64,000 nucleotides of DNA from Roseivivax lentus (GTDB taxonomy: Bacteria; Pseudomonadota; Alphaproteobacteria; Rhodobacterales; Rhodobacteraceae), in the NCBI RefSeq assembly GCF_900156805.1, contig NZ_FTOQ01000014.1, positions 1 through 64,000 of the forward strand. Direction: 5' to 3'. The notes beneath the pieces are model-generated. The model saw nothing but the letters and a program-made list of their open reading frames with translations, searched no databases and was not told the origin of the DNA. Below are positions 25,056 through 33,150 of the stretch, in pieces (within the stretch, counting starts at the first letter, position 1; each line of letters starts with the position of its first letter). The translations under genes and the position numbers were made by a program.

Positions 25056-25451
25056 TCAGACCTCGCCCTCGTACCAGGCCCGCGCGACATGGCTTTCATG
25101 CAGCAGGATGCGCAGTTTCTTCACCCGCCCGTCATCCTTGAGCCGGCCTTCGCGCACGAACCCGGCCATCCGATCGAAGATGTGGCGGCACAGGAACTCG
25201 GTCGTGGTGAACTTGCCCTCGAATTCCGGCACCTCGTCGAGGTTCTGGAACTTCAGCGGCGCCAGCACCTCGCTCAGCATGTCGGTGGCGAGACCGATAT
25301 CGACCACCAGCCCGTGCTGATCGATATCCTCGGTGTAGAAGGCCGCGTCCACGGTGAAGGTCGCACCGTGCATGTTCTGCGCGGGCCCGAAGATGGGCGA
25401 GGCGAAGGAATGGGCGATCATGATGTGATCTCGGACTTCGACGGCGAACAT
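25056..25451 (-). CDS. 6-pyruvoyltetrahydropterin synthase / QueD homologue with altered active site
   Basis: This 131-residue protein has the single T-fold domain and normal length of the PTPS/QueD family, with GLVVDIGLATDML and TTTEFLCRHIFDRM in the expected places. A strong AAGGAG site precedes the ATG. Zinc ligands His14 (AHSF) and His28 (MHG) are present, but the third His of the H-G-H motif is Ala30. The catalytic Cys position is Ala24, and the Asp-His pair of the catalytic relay is Lys67-Phe68. A Glu in LLHES keeps the substrate-anchoring site. So it should bind a pterin-like ligand but not run the normal 6-carboxytetrahydropterin reaction. It lies between the MDR dehydrogenase (15-base gap) and the methyltransferase. 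Confidence 0.87.
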   Translation of the reverse strand: MFAVEVRDHIMIAHSFASPIFGPAQNMHGATFTVDAAFYTEDIDQHGLVVDIGLATDMLSEVLAPLKFQNLDEVPEFEGKFTTTEFLCRHIFDRMAGFVREGRLKDDGRVKKLRILLHESHVARAWYEGEV

Positions 25452-25466
25452 GCGGTCTCCTTTCGG

Positions 25467-26414
25467 TCAGGTGTATCGGATACGGTGGCACAACGTGCCG
25501 GGATCGGCGAGGATCGCGCCGTATTGCCCGGGCAGCGCGGCGAAGGCGGTCTCGCCGGAAATCAGCGCGTCGAGCGCGGGATCGGTCAGCAGATCGAGCG
25601 CCTTGGCCATGCGCCGCGCGTGATCCCAGCGCGGGCTGCGCGCCGCCGGAAGCTGGCCGACCTGGCTGCTGACAAGGCGCAGGCGGCGGCTGTGAAAGGC
25701 CCCGCCCAGCGGCACCGGGATCGGCCCCGCGCCGTGCCAGCTGGCCTCGACGATGGTGCCCTCCTGTCCGGCGCAGTCGATGGCGCGGGCCAGACCCTCG
25801 GGCGTGGCGGAGGCATGGATGACCACGTCGCATTCGCCCGGTGCAGTCTCCGGCGCGGCGAATTCGCAACCCAGCGCGGCCGCCAGCGCCGCGCGGTCCG
25901 GATCGCGGTCGACCAGCGTCACCTCCGCCCCGGGCAACCGCGCGGCGAGATAGCCCGCCAGCGCGCCGATCACGCCCGCACCGATCACGGCGATCCGGTC
26001 CCCGGCCGAGGCGCCGCTGTCCCACAGGATATTGAGCGCGGTCTCCATGTTGGCGCCCAGAATGCCGCGTTCGGGCGGCAGGGCGTCGGGCAGCGGGGTC
26101 AGCATCGCCTCGGCCATGCGAAAGCGGTCCTGATGGGGATGCAGCGCAAAGACCGCGCGGCCGGCGAAGCTGCCCTCGGTCGCGCGGCCCACGGCGCAAT
26201 AGCCGTATTTGACGGGAAACGGGAACGCGCCTTCCTGAGCGGGCGCGCGCATGCGCTCCGTCTCGCTGTCGGGCACGCGGCCTTGGAAGACCAGCCGCTC
26301 GGTGCCCCGGCTGATACCGGTGAACAGCGTCTCGACCGCGATGCCCGCGCCCGTCTCCGCGGGGCGCAGCTCGGCCGCTTCGGGGCCCGTGCACCAGAGC
26401 GCGGTTGCATTCAT
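25467..26414 (-). CDS. Zinc-type alcohol dehydrogenase-like MDR oxidoreductase
   Basis: This 315-residue protein of the medium-chain dehydrogenase/reductase family has a GroES-like N-terminal domain (GISRGTERLVFQGR, FPVKYGYCAVGR) and a Rossmann domain with IAVIGAGVIGALAGYLAARL followed by TLVDRDPDR. It is a short version (family usually 340-370) and lacks the structural-zinc Cys cluster, like the chlorophyll/bacteriochlorophyllide-type or threonine-dehydrogenase-like short MDRs. Whether the catalytic zinc is bound is unclear. The start overlaps the ribA stop (ATGA). It probably reduces or oxidises an alcohol/carbonyl in the pathway, but the substrate is unknown. Confidence 0.85.
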   Translation of the reverse strand: MNATALWCTGPEAAELRPAETGAGIAVETLFTGISRGTERLVFQGRVPDSETERMRAPAQEGAFPFPVKYGYCAVGRATEGSFAGRAVFALHPHQDRFRMAEAMLTPLPDALPPERGILGANMETALNILWDSGASAGDRIAVIGAGVIGALAGYLAARLPGAEVTLVDRDPDRAALAAALGCEFAAPETAPGECDVVIHASATPEGLARAIDCAGQEGTIVEASWHGAGPIPVPLGGAFHSRRLRLVSSQVGQLPAARSPRWDHARRMAKALDLLTDPALDALISGETAFAALPGQYGAILADPGTLCHRIRYT

Positions 26415-27568
26415 CGCGGCAGATGTCCCGACTTGGCGATCTTGGTCGCGATGTAGCGATCGTTCCAGCCGGTGCGGCCTTGGTGCAGAGGCACCCGCTC
26501 AATCACCTCGATGCCCTGCGCGGCGAGGATGGCGATCTTGGCGGGATTATTGGTCATCAGCCGCACCTGAGCGATGCCCAGCCGGTGCAGCATATTTGCC
26601 CCTATGCGGAAATCCCGCTCGTCGTCCTCGAAGCCGAGCCATTGATTGGCCTCGACCGTGTCCAGCCCCGCATCCTGCAGCGTGTAGGCGCGCATCTTGT
26701 TGGCAAGGCCGATGCCCCGGCCCTCCTGGTTGAGGTACAGGAGCACCCCGCCCCCGGTTTCCGCCATGGCCGACATGGCCCCGCGCAGCTGGGCGCCGCA
26801 ATCGCATTTCCGGCTGCCCAGCACGTCGCCGGTGAAACAGGACGAATGCAGCCGGACGGTCACCGGCCCGGTGAGGTCCGGCGCACCGATCTCGATGGCG
26901 TAATGCTCCTCGCCGCCGTTGCCCGAGCGAAAGACATGCACATGCCCCGCCTCGGAGACATCCATCGGCAGGCGGGCCGAACTGATCGGGTGTTGCGGCT
27001 GGTCCCGCTCCAGCGCCGCGATCACGTCCGCTGCCGACATCACGGTCAGATCGAGGCGCCGGACAAGCTCCGCGTCCTCGCCCAGCGGCACGACGAGCGC
27101 CGCGGGCAGCATCTGCTCCGCCTTCGCCAGCGCGATGGCCGCGCGGTGCAGGACCGATCCCGCGGCCGTCACGGGCACGGTCTGCGGCGCGGGAACGGCA
27201 GGCTCTTCCGCCGTCACCGCCGCCTGCCCCGCAATCGCCGTCAACCATGCCAGCCCCGCCGCTTGCGGCACATCGAGCGTCACCGTCTCGCCTGCGCCGG
27301 TCTCCGGCAGGCCCAGCGCCGCGGCCCGGTGCGCCGTCACCACCAGTTGCGGATGCCCGAGCGCCGAAAGCGCGGCCAGGCGGGCATCGGTCAGCGTCTC
27401 GACCCAGGCGACAAGCGCCACGGTCCCGGCGTCTTTCAGGGCGACCGGCAGGCCGAGCCTGAGATCGCCCTTGATGCGCAACAGGTATTCGGCGGCGCGC
27501 GGCGCGAGGGCCTCGCGCGTGGCGTCGTCATGCAGGTCGGTCGGACGAAAGAGTTGCACCCTCGGCAC
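26411..27568 (-). CDS. ribA: GTP cyclohydrolase II with N-terminal extension
   Basis: This 385-residue protein's C-terminal half (about 185-385) is GTP cyclohydrolase II. The zinc cluster is LHSSCFTGDVLGSRKCDCGA (Cys-x10-Cys-x-Cys), with YLNQEGRGIGLANK and NPAKI also present. The reaction is GTP to 2,5-diamino-6-ribosylamino-4(3H)-pyrimidinone 5'-phosphate with loss of formate. The first ~180 residues are an extension without clear catalytic motifs, in the place where RibBA fusions have DHBP synthase. No other riboflavin gene is next to it, so it may feed the pathway made by the following MDR, pterin-synthase-like, methyltransferase and reductase genes. The start is a GTG (27568) with no strong ribosome-binding site; another GTG at 27559 is possible. 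It is the first gene of the operon. Confidence 0.9.
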   Translation of the reverse strand: MPRVQLFRPTDLHDDATREALAPRAAEYLLRIKGDLRLGLPVALKDAGTVALVAWVETLTDARLAALSALGHPQLVVTAHRAAALGLPETGAGETVTLDVPQAAGLAWLTAIAGQAAVTAEEPAVPAPQTVPVTAAGSVLHRAAIALAKAEQMLPAALVVPLGEDAELVRRLDLTVMSAADVIAALERDQPQHPISSARLPMDVSEAGHVHVFRSGNGGEEHYAIEIGAPDLTGPVTVRLHSSCFTGDVLGSRKCDCGAQLRGAMSAMAETGGGVLLYLNQEGRGIGLANKMRAYTLQDAGLDTVEANQWLGFEDDERDFRIGANMLHRLGIAQVRLMTNNPAKIAILAAQGIEVIERVPLHQGRTGWNDRYIATKIAKSGHLPR

Positions 27569-27713
27569 CCATCTTAAGGATTGGTTTCTAGGAAGTTAGC
27601 GCAGCCACGGCGGAGGCAAGCGTCGTGCGCGACTTGTTGCGACCCCGCCGCATTCCCGTTGGACGGGCGCGGGCGCGCGCTATGTGCAGGCGTGCATGGC
27701 GAAAGGAGATCGA

Positions 27714-28439
27714 ATGGACCGCTGGCTGGGATTTCTGCGATCACTGGTGATCTATCATAATCCCGTGTCCATCCGGGCCTGGCGGCGCTTTTACCGCGAG
27801 ATCCTGACGCCGGGCGATCTGGTGTTCGATGTGGGCGCGCATGTGGGCACGCGGGCGCGGGCGATGCGGGCCGTGGGCGCGCGGGTGGTCGCGCTGGAGC
27901 CGCAGCAGCCCTTCGCGGGCTTTTTGCGCCGGACCCTGCCGCGCGACATCCACCTGATCGAGGCCGCCGCGGGCCGAAGCGAGAGCGAGGCGGAAATGGC
28001 CGTCTCCTCGCGGCATCCGACCGTGTCGTCGCTGCGCACCGATTTCGTCGAGGGCGCCGCGACCGCGCCGGGTTTCGACCATGTGCGCTGGGACCGGGTG
28101 CAGCGGGTCCGCCTGGTCACGCTCGACGGTCTGATCGCGCAATTCGGGCGCCCAAGCTACGTCAAGATCGATGTCGAGGGGTTCGAGCTTGAGGTGCTCG
28201 GGGGATTGTCCGAGCCGCTGCCGCTGTTATCCGTCGAATTCCTGCCCGGCTTTCCGCATCTGACCCATGCGGTGATCGACCGGCTCTGCGCATTGGGCGA
28301 GTATCGGTTCAATCCCGTGCAGGGGGAGAATGGCGGGCTGTTGTGGTCCGACTGGCGCGATGCGGGCGCGACCCGGGCATGGCTCGGCACCCTGCCCGCC
28401 GAAGCAACCTCGGGCGATCTCTTCGCGCGGCTGTCCTAG
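27714..28439 (+). CDS. FkbM-family methyltransferase
   Basis: This 241-residue SAM-dependent methyltransferase has motif I as LVFDVGAHVGTRARAMRAVG, VVALEPQQPF as the acidic strand, and SYVKIDVEGFELEVL, the FkbM signature. The ATG at 27714 was chosen because AAGGAG lies 6 bases upstream, against in-frame starts up to 30 bases earlier. FkbM enzymes O-methylate sugars or polyketide-type hydroxyls. It is divergent from ribA by 145 bases and converges with the phosphatase/glycosyltransferase pair. It may methylate a glycan built by the glycosyltransferase next door, which is a guess. Confidence 0.87.
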   Translation: MDRWLGFLRSLVIYHNPVSIRAWRRFYREILTPGDLVFDVGAHVGTRARAMRAVGARVVALEPQQPFAGFLRRTLPRDIHLIEAAAGRSESEAEMAVSSRHPTVSSLRTDFVEGAATAPGFDHVRWDRVQRVRLVTLDGLIAQFGRPSYVKIDVEGFELEVLGGLSEPLPLLSVEFLPGFPHLTHAVIDRLCALGEYRFNPVQGENGGLLWSDWRDAGATRAWLGTLPAEATSGDLFARLS

Positions 28440-28449
28440 GCGTTGCGCG

Positions 28450-29229
28450 TCATTCGCCCCGGATGATCCGGGCGAAGGCGTCGAACAACACAGGCGGCGC
28501 GGCAATCACGGTGCCGCTCTCCTCGGGGCGCTCCGCGGCCTGCCAGCCCTCCACCCGCGCGCCCGATTGCCGCAGAAGCACGAGGCCCGCGGCGATGTCC
28601 CAGGGCTGCAGACGCCGTTCCCAGAACCCGTCGAGCCGCCCCGCCGCCACCCAAGCCAGATCGAGCGCCGCCGCCCCCATGCGCCGCACACCGGCGCAAT
28701 GCGGCATCAGCCGCGCGATATCGGCGGCGTGGTCGTCGATATGCGGCATCGTGCCGAAGGGAATGCCGGTGCCGAAGAGCGCAGGCTCGAGCGTCGCGGT
28801 CGCCGCCGGCGTCATGGCCGCGCCGTTCAGCGTCGCGGCCGCGCCGGTCCGCGCCGCGAAAGTCTCGCCGTGCAGCGGGCTGTGCACCACACCGACCGTG
28901 ATCTCGCCCGCGACCTCGAGCGCGACCGAGACCGCCCAATGCGGGATGCCGCGCAGGAAATTCGTCGTGCCGTCGAGCGGATCGACGATCCAGCGGCGCG
29001 TGACCGGGCCGGATGTGCCGCTTTCCTCGCCGAGCCAGCCATCTTCGGGCCGGGCCGCGGCGAGCCGCGCCCGCACATGCCGTTCCGCCGCGAGGTCGGC
29101 CTCGGAGACGAAATCGCCCGCGCGTTTATGGGTGGCGGTGAGCCGGGTCCGGTCGCGCCAGTGACCGCGCAGGATCTCTCCCGCCTCCTCGGCGACGGCG
29201 ACCGCCAGCTCGAGATCCGCGGCGCTCAT
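28450..29229 (-). CDS. Inositol-monophosphatase-family phosphatase
   Basis: This 259-residue enzyme of the Mg2+-dependent, Li+-sensitive phosphatase family (IMPase/CysQ/SuhB) carries the metal-binding motifs GEESG and WIVDPLDGTTNF (about 85-95) and the late WDIAAGLVLL. It removes a phosphate from inositol monophosphate, 3'-phosphoadenosine 5'-phosphate or a sugar phosphate. Which one is not clear. The ATG overlaps the glycosyltransferase stop (ATGA), so it is translated with it. Its job may be dephosphorylation of a sugar or inositol product in the same pathway. Confidence 0.87.
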   Translation of the reverse strand: MSAADLELAVAVAEEAGEILRGHWRDRTRLTATHKRAGDFVSEADLAAERHVRARLAAARPEDGWLGEESGTSGPVTRRWIVDPLDGTTNFLRGIPHWAVSVALEVAGEITVGVVHSPLHGETFAARTGAAATLNGAAMTPAATATLEPALFGTGIPFGTMPHIDDHAADIARLMPHCAGVRRMGAAALDLAWVAAGRLDGFWERRLQPWDIAAGLVLLRQSGARVEGWQAAERPEESGTVIAAPPVLFDAFARIIRGE

Positions 29230-30299
29230 CTCCGGTGCCCCGCCGCGACCCGGTCGAGGATGTCGCCCACCCGCGCCGCCGCATCGGCCCATGTGGGCAG
29301 GTCCTGCGCGGCCAGCCGCGCGGCCCGCGATTTCGCCGCGTGGGCCTGCGGGTCCTGCAAGAGCGCGCGCAACGCCTCGGCGAAGGCCGCGGGATCGTCG
29401 GGGGCGACCAGCGTTCCGGCGGCCTCGGGCACCGTCCCGGGCACCGCACCGGCGGTCGTCGAGACGATGGGCAGACCGCGCAGCAGCGCTTCGTCGAAGA
29501 CTATGCCGTAGCCTTCGTAGCGCGTCGCCAGCGCGAAAAGATGGGCCTGCGCGTAAAGCGCGTTCAGTTCGGCCTGACCGACCCGCCCGGCAAGGCGCAG
29601 GCGGTCCACCAAACCGGCCTCGGCGATCTGCCGGGTCAGCGCGGCGTCATGGCCGGGCTCCCAGGGGCTCCCGACGATGACCGCCCGCCACGGCATATCC
29701 GCGATCTGCGCCAGCGCGGCGATCAGCACGTCATGCCCCTTGCGCGGATGCAGAAGACCCACCGACAGGATCAGCGGCGGACCGGGCGGCGGCGCGTCGG
29801 GCCGGTCGGGCGGCAGCTCCGGTCGCCCGGGCCGGATCACCGAGATCCGGTCGGAGTTCACGGCATAATCCGACACCAGAACCTCGCCGATATGGGCGCT
29901 TGGCACGAGGACATGCGCCGCGCGGGTCAGGTTTTCCCGTTCCAGCGCCTGCAGCCGCCGGGCTTCGGCTTCGGGAAGGCCGCTTTCATGCGCGAGCGGG
30001 TGATGCACCAGCGCAATAATCGGCGCCGCGACCCGGTCCAGCGCCGCGGTCTCGAGCGCGCCGAAGGCCAGCCCGTCCACGATGACCACGCGCTCCGACG
30101 GGACCTCCGACAGACGACAGAGCGCCTCGGCCATGTCCGCAGGGCCGGGAAACGGAAAACCCTCCGGCAGGGCGACATGGGTCACGTCCCGACCACCGGC
30201 GCGCAGGGCCTCCAGCAGAGAGCGGTCGTAATGATAGCCGCCGGTCGGAGAAGACAGGTCCCCCGGAACGGCAAACGCGGCGTCGTGAGCGGGACACAT
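29226..30299 (-). CDS. GT4-family glycosyltransferase
   Basis: This 357-residue GT-B fold enzyme has an N-terminal acceptor domain with GGYHYDRSLLEAL and a C-terminal nucleotide-sugar domain with LILSVGLLHPRKGHDVLI. The E-x7-E-like motif RYEGYGIVFDEALLRGLPIV (about 273-292) retains sugar-nucleotide positions of GT4 retaining enzymes. It is cytoplasmic with no membrane span. The acceptor is unknown. Its partner is the phosphatase overlapping its end. Adjacent to the GTP cyclohydrolase/pterin-like operon, it would be consistent with glycosylating a small molecule or lipid, which is inference. Confidence 0.87.
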   Translation of the reverse strand: MCPAHDAAFAVPGDLSSPTGGYHYDRSLLEALRAGGRDVTHVALPEGFPFPGPADMAEALCRLSEVPSERVVIVDGLAFGALETAALDRVAAPIIALVHHPLAHESGLPEAEARRLQALERENLTRAAHVLVPSAHIGEVLVSDYAVNSDRISVIRPGRPELPPDRPDAPPPGPPLILSVGLLHPRKGHDVLIAALAQIADMPWRAVIVGSPWEPGHDAALTRQIAEAGLVDRLRLAGRVGQAELNALYAQAHLFALATRYEGYGIVFDEALLRGLPIVSTTAGAVPGTVPEAAGTLVAPDDPAAFAEALRALLQDPQAHAAKSRAARLAAQDLPTWADAAARVGDILDRVAAGHRR

Positions 30300-30567
30300 T
30301 CTGAGACCTCCACCTGCTGGCCTTCAGGTTAGGGCACGGACGGGGCAAGACAATCGGGGCGCACCGACGATCTTGCCGCGATGTCCGTGGCTTGATTGAG
30401 GGCGCACGCCATTTCGTGCAGCGCGCGTCTTGCGGAAGTGCGTCGCGCAGGATCATGCTCCGGTTCGGTTTTCCGCGTGACCGGGCAGGACTTCGCCCCA
30501 TCTCGGCAGGAACACGTCACCGTCACCGGGCCATCGCCGGCCTGTTTCTCAACCGAGGACGCCAATC

Positions 30568-32058
30568 ATGCGCTTTGGGACCTTGATCACCCTGATCCTC
30601 GTTCTGTCGGTCGTCGGTCTCACCTATGAGATCGCCGCGGGCCGGGTGCTTGCCCCGTTTTTCGGAACCTCGCTTGTGACCTGGACCGCGGTCATTGCGA
30701 CGGTGCTGGCGGGGTTCTCGCTGGGCAATGCCCTGGGCGGGCTCGTCGCCGAACGCCCGCCCGACGCCGCCGCCGCCGCTGTGCGCCGGGCGCTGGTTGC
30801 GACGGCGGCGCTGATGGCGCTGTCGCCGGTCGTGCTGGCGCTGCTCTACGGGATGGGTGCGCGCGGCACGTCCGGCATGATGTTCACGGTCTTCGTCGCC
30901 TTCTTTCCCGCCTCGGTGCTCATCAGCTTCCCGTCGCCCTTCCTGGCCAAGCTCGCCGTGGAGGCCCGCCCGGGGCGCGAGGGATCCTCGTTGGGCCTGA
31001 TCCTTGCGGCCGGCTCGCTCGGCGCCATTGCGGGGGCGATCATCGCGGGCTTCGTCGCGCTGCCGCTGATCGGCTCGGCTGCCACCTTCTCGGCCTGCGG
31101 CGCCGCGGCTTTGGCCTGCGTGCTCTTCGTGCGCGGGGCGCCGCCCGACGCGGACCCGTCGCGCGGGCGCACCGCGGGCTCGACCACGCTGCTTTCGGTC
31201 TGGCCCGCGGGCCTCGCGATCCTTCTGAGCATGGCCAACGGGGCGGTCTGCCAATACGAGTCGGGCCTCTCCTGCATCGACGTTCTGCGGCACGGCAACA
31301 CGATCCAGCTGCAATCGGATCGCACGCCGCAAGCCGCCGAACGCACGCTGCGGTCGGACGAGGCGGCGGGCACGCCGCCCGAACTGGTGCTGCCTTACAC
31401 GCAATGGCTCTGGGCGCGGATGGACCGCGACCTCGGACCGGCGCCCGCGGTGCTGTTCATCGGCGGCGGCGGCTACACCCTGCCGACCCGTCTTCTCGCC
31501 GAGCGGCCCGAGGCTCGCGCCATCGCGGTCGAAATCGACCCGCTGGTGACCTCTGTGGTGCGCGACACCCTGCCCCGCGCGGGCGCGATGATCGCGAAGA
31601 CCGGCTTCGTCGCGGACAGCGAAGCCCTCGACGACACGGACGGCGGGCGGCTGGGCATCGTCCACGCCGATGGGCGGGTCTATATCAACGAGGCCGAACG
31701 CCGCTTCGACGCCGCCGTCATCGACGCGTTCTCGTCGGGATCGGTGCCCGCGCATCTGGCGACGCTGGAGACCTATGAACGCCTGCGCGCGGTGGTCGAC
31801 GGGCCGGTCTACGTGAACCTGATCGACAGGCCGGACGGGCGGTTGGCGCGCGGGGTGCATGCGATCCTGCGCGGGCTCTACTCCCATGTGGAGGCGGTGC
31901 AGGGCCCGCTCAGCAATCGCGGACGGGCCAATATCGTGCTTGCCGCCGCACAGACGCCGCTGGCCGCGCTCGACCGGCTGCCCCGGGGCTATGCGCCGAC
32001 CGAGATCACGCCCGCGCGGACCTTCACCGATGACCGGGGATGGGTCGGCCACCGCTAG
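30568..32058 (+). CDS. Spermidine-synthase-like fused membrane protein
   Basis: This 496-residue protein has an N-terminal membrane domain with about six spans (LTYEIAAGRVLAPFFGTSLVTWTAVI), as in multi-spanning polyamine-synthase homologues. Its C-terminal Rossmann domain (about 290-440) has VLFIGGGGYTLPTRLL and AIAVEIDPLV, the aminopropyltransferase/SAM fold. The DSPDP-type catalytic segment of true spermidine synthases is not evident (VIDAFSSGSVP is at that place), so it may be a methyltransferase-like relative. The 268 bases upstream contain no gene. It stands as a single gene between the GT4 and the Gfo/Idh genes. Confidence 0.82.
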   Translation: MRFGTLITLILVLSVVGLTYEIAAGRVLAPFFGTSLVTWTAVIATVLAGFSLGNALGGLVAERPPDAAAAAVRRALVATAALMALSPVVLALLYGMGARGTSGMMFTVFVAFFPASVLISFPSPFLAKLAVEARPGREGSSLGLILAAGSLGAIAGAIIAGFVALPLIGSAATFSACGAAALACVLFVRGAPPDADPSRGRTAGSTTLLSVWPAGLAILLSMANGAVCQYESGLSCIDVLRHGNTIQLQSDRTPQAAERTLRSDEAAGTPPELVLPYTQWLWARMDRDLGPAPAVLFIGGGGYTLPTRLLAERPEARAIAVEIDPLVTSVVRDTLPRAGAMIAKTGFVADSEALDDTDGGRLGIVHADGRVYINEAERRFDAAVIDAFSSGSVPAHLATLETYERLRAVVDGPVYVNLIDRPDGRLARGVHAILRGLYSHVEAVQGPLSNRGRANIVLAAAQTPLAALDRLPRGYAPTEITPARTFTDDRGWVGHR

Positions 32059-32169
32059 GACTTGGGATGCCGTGTTCCGTGCCGGTTGCTTGGCATTCCA
32101 AGCAGCCGGGCCGGTCGGCTCACGCGCGCCCGGCTTTGCAGGCAGGGACAGCGCGGCCTCGGCCCGCCC

Positions 32170-33132
32170 TCAGCCGGCACCGTGCAGCATCGCCTCCACA
32201 AGCTTCTGCACCCGCAGCGCTTCGCGGGGCGATGCGAGGCGGTTGGGCTTGCCCTCGATACAGAGCTTCAACTCGTCCAATTGCGCCTTGAGGCTGACCG
32301 CGCGGGGGTCTTCCGGGCGGGGCCGGGTTTCGACGAAGGCGCCGCCGTCCGAGACGGCATCGATGTAAAATTCCGTGATCCGGCGGCTTGTCCGCGTGCC
32401 CTTGATGGTCAGCTCCTGCCGGTCGGGCAGCGCGCCGCCGACGCTGGCGAGGATCGTCACCGGACGGCCATCGCCGCTTGTGAGGCGCGCGGCCATATGG
32501 GTTTCGCACAGGGCCGGGTCGGACGGGTAAGCGGGCCGGGCCCAGTCCACCGAGAGCGGCCCGAGCAGGCGTTCGGTGAAGAACAGGAAATGCGAGACGA
32601 CCTCGCGGGTCATGCCGCCCTCGTCGCGAAAGCGCAGCCAATCCGCCGCCTGCTGCCAGGCGCGCGGCCAGGCACCGTAGGTCAGGATGATCTCCGCCCC
32701 GACCAGATCGCCCATCGCGCCCGACTGCGCCGCCGCCGAGACATCCGCCAGCGCGTCGCCGGAGGCCTGCACGAAATTGACCGCCGCCGGAACGCCCTGT
32801 TCCTCGAGCCGCGCGACGAGAGCCGCGCTGGCCTCGAGATCGACGCCAAGCGGCTTTTCGAGAAAGACCGCCTTGCCCGCCTCCGCCGCGGCCAGCGCAT
32901 AGGCCTTGCGCGGCACCGGCGGACAGGCGAGGTAGACCAACTCCGCCGCCGCCATCGCCGCTTCGGGCGTTTCGGTCACGACCGCGTCCGGGACCAGCGC
33001 CTGCGCCGCCGCGCAGGCCACGGGATCGGGATCCCAAAGCGTGACCGGCGCGAAGCCGTCATGCCGGGCCATATGCGCCAGCATGCGCCGGCCCATGATC
33101 CCCAGCCCGATGAGTGCAGTCCTTGTCGTCAT
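32170..33132 (-). CDS. Gfo/Idh/MocA-family oxidoreductase
   Basis: This 320-residue NAD(P)-dependent oxidoreductase has an N-terminal Rossmann domain with ALIGLGIMGRRMLAHM and the family signature FLEKPLGVDLEA (Glu-Lys-Pro, about 89-100). It has a C-terminal alpha/beta domain. Such enzymes act on sugars, inositols or amino-acid-like compounds. It lies 18 bases downstream of the acetamidase gene, and both follow the IclR gene on the same strand, so the three may be one operon linked to the peptide-type uptake genes across the divergent promoter. Confidence 0.87.
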   Translation of the reverse strand: MTTRTALIGLGIMGRRMLAHMARHDGFAPVTLWDPDPVACAAAQALVPDAVVTETPEAAMAAAELVYLACPPVPRKAYALAAAEAGKAVFLEKPLGVDLEASAALVARLEEQGVPAAVNFVQASGDALADVSAAAQSGAMGDLVGAEIILTYGAWPRAWQQAADWLRFRDEGGMTREVVSHFLFFTERLLGPLSVDWARPAYPSDPALCETHMAARLTSGDGRPVTILASVGGALPDRQELTIKGTRTSRRITEFYIDAVSDGGAFVETRPRPEDPRAVSLKAQLDELKLCIEGKPNRLASPREALRVQKLVEAMLHGAG

Positions 33133-33150
33133 CCGTCCCGTCCTTGTCCT

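Noticed and set aside
27569-27713. FMN riboswitch in front of ribA
   Set aside because: None of the conserved FMN-aptamer blocks is present in the 145-base spacer.
30300-30567. Small open frames between the GT4 and spermidine-synthase-like genes
   Set aside because: Short, no ribosome-binding site and no recognisable features.
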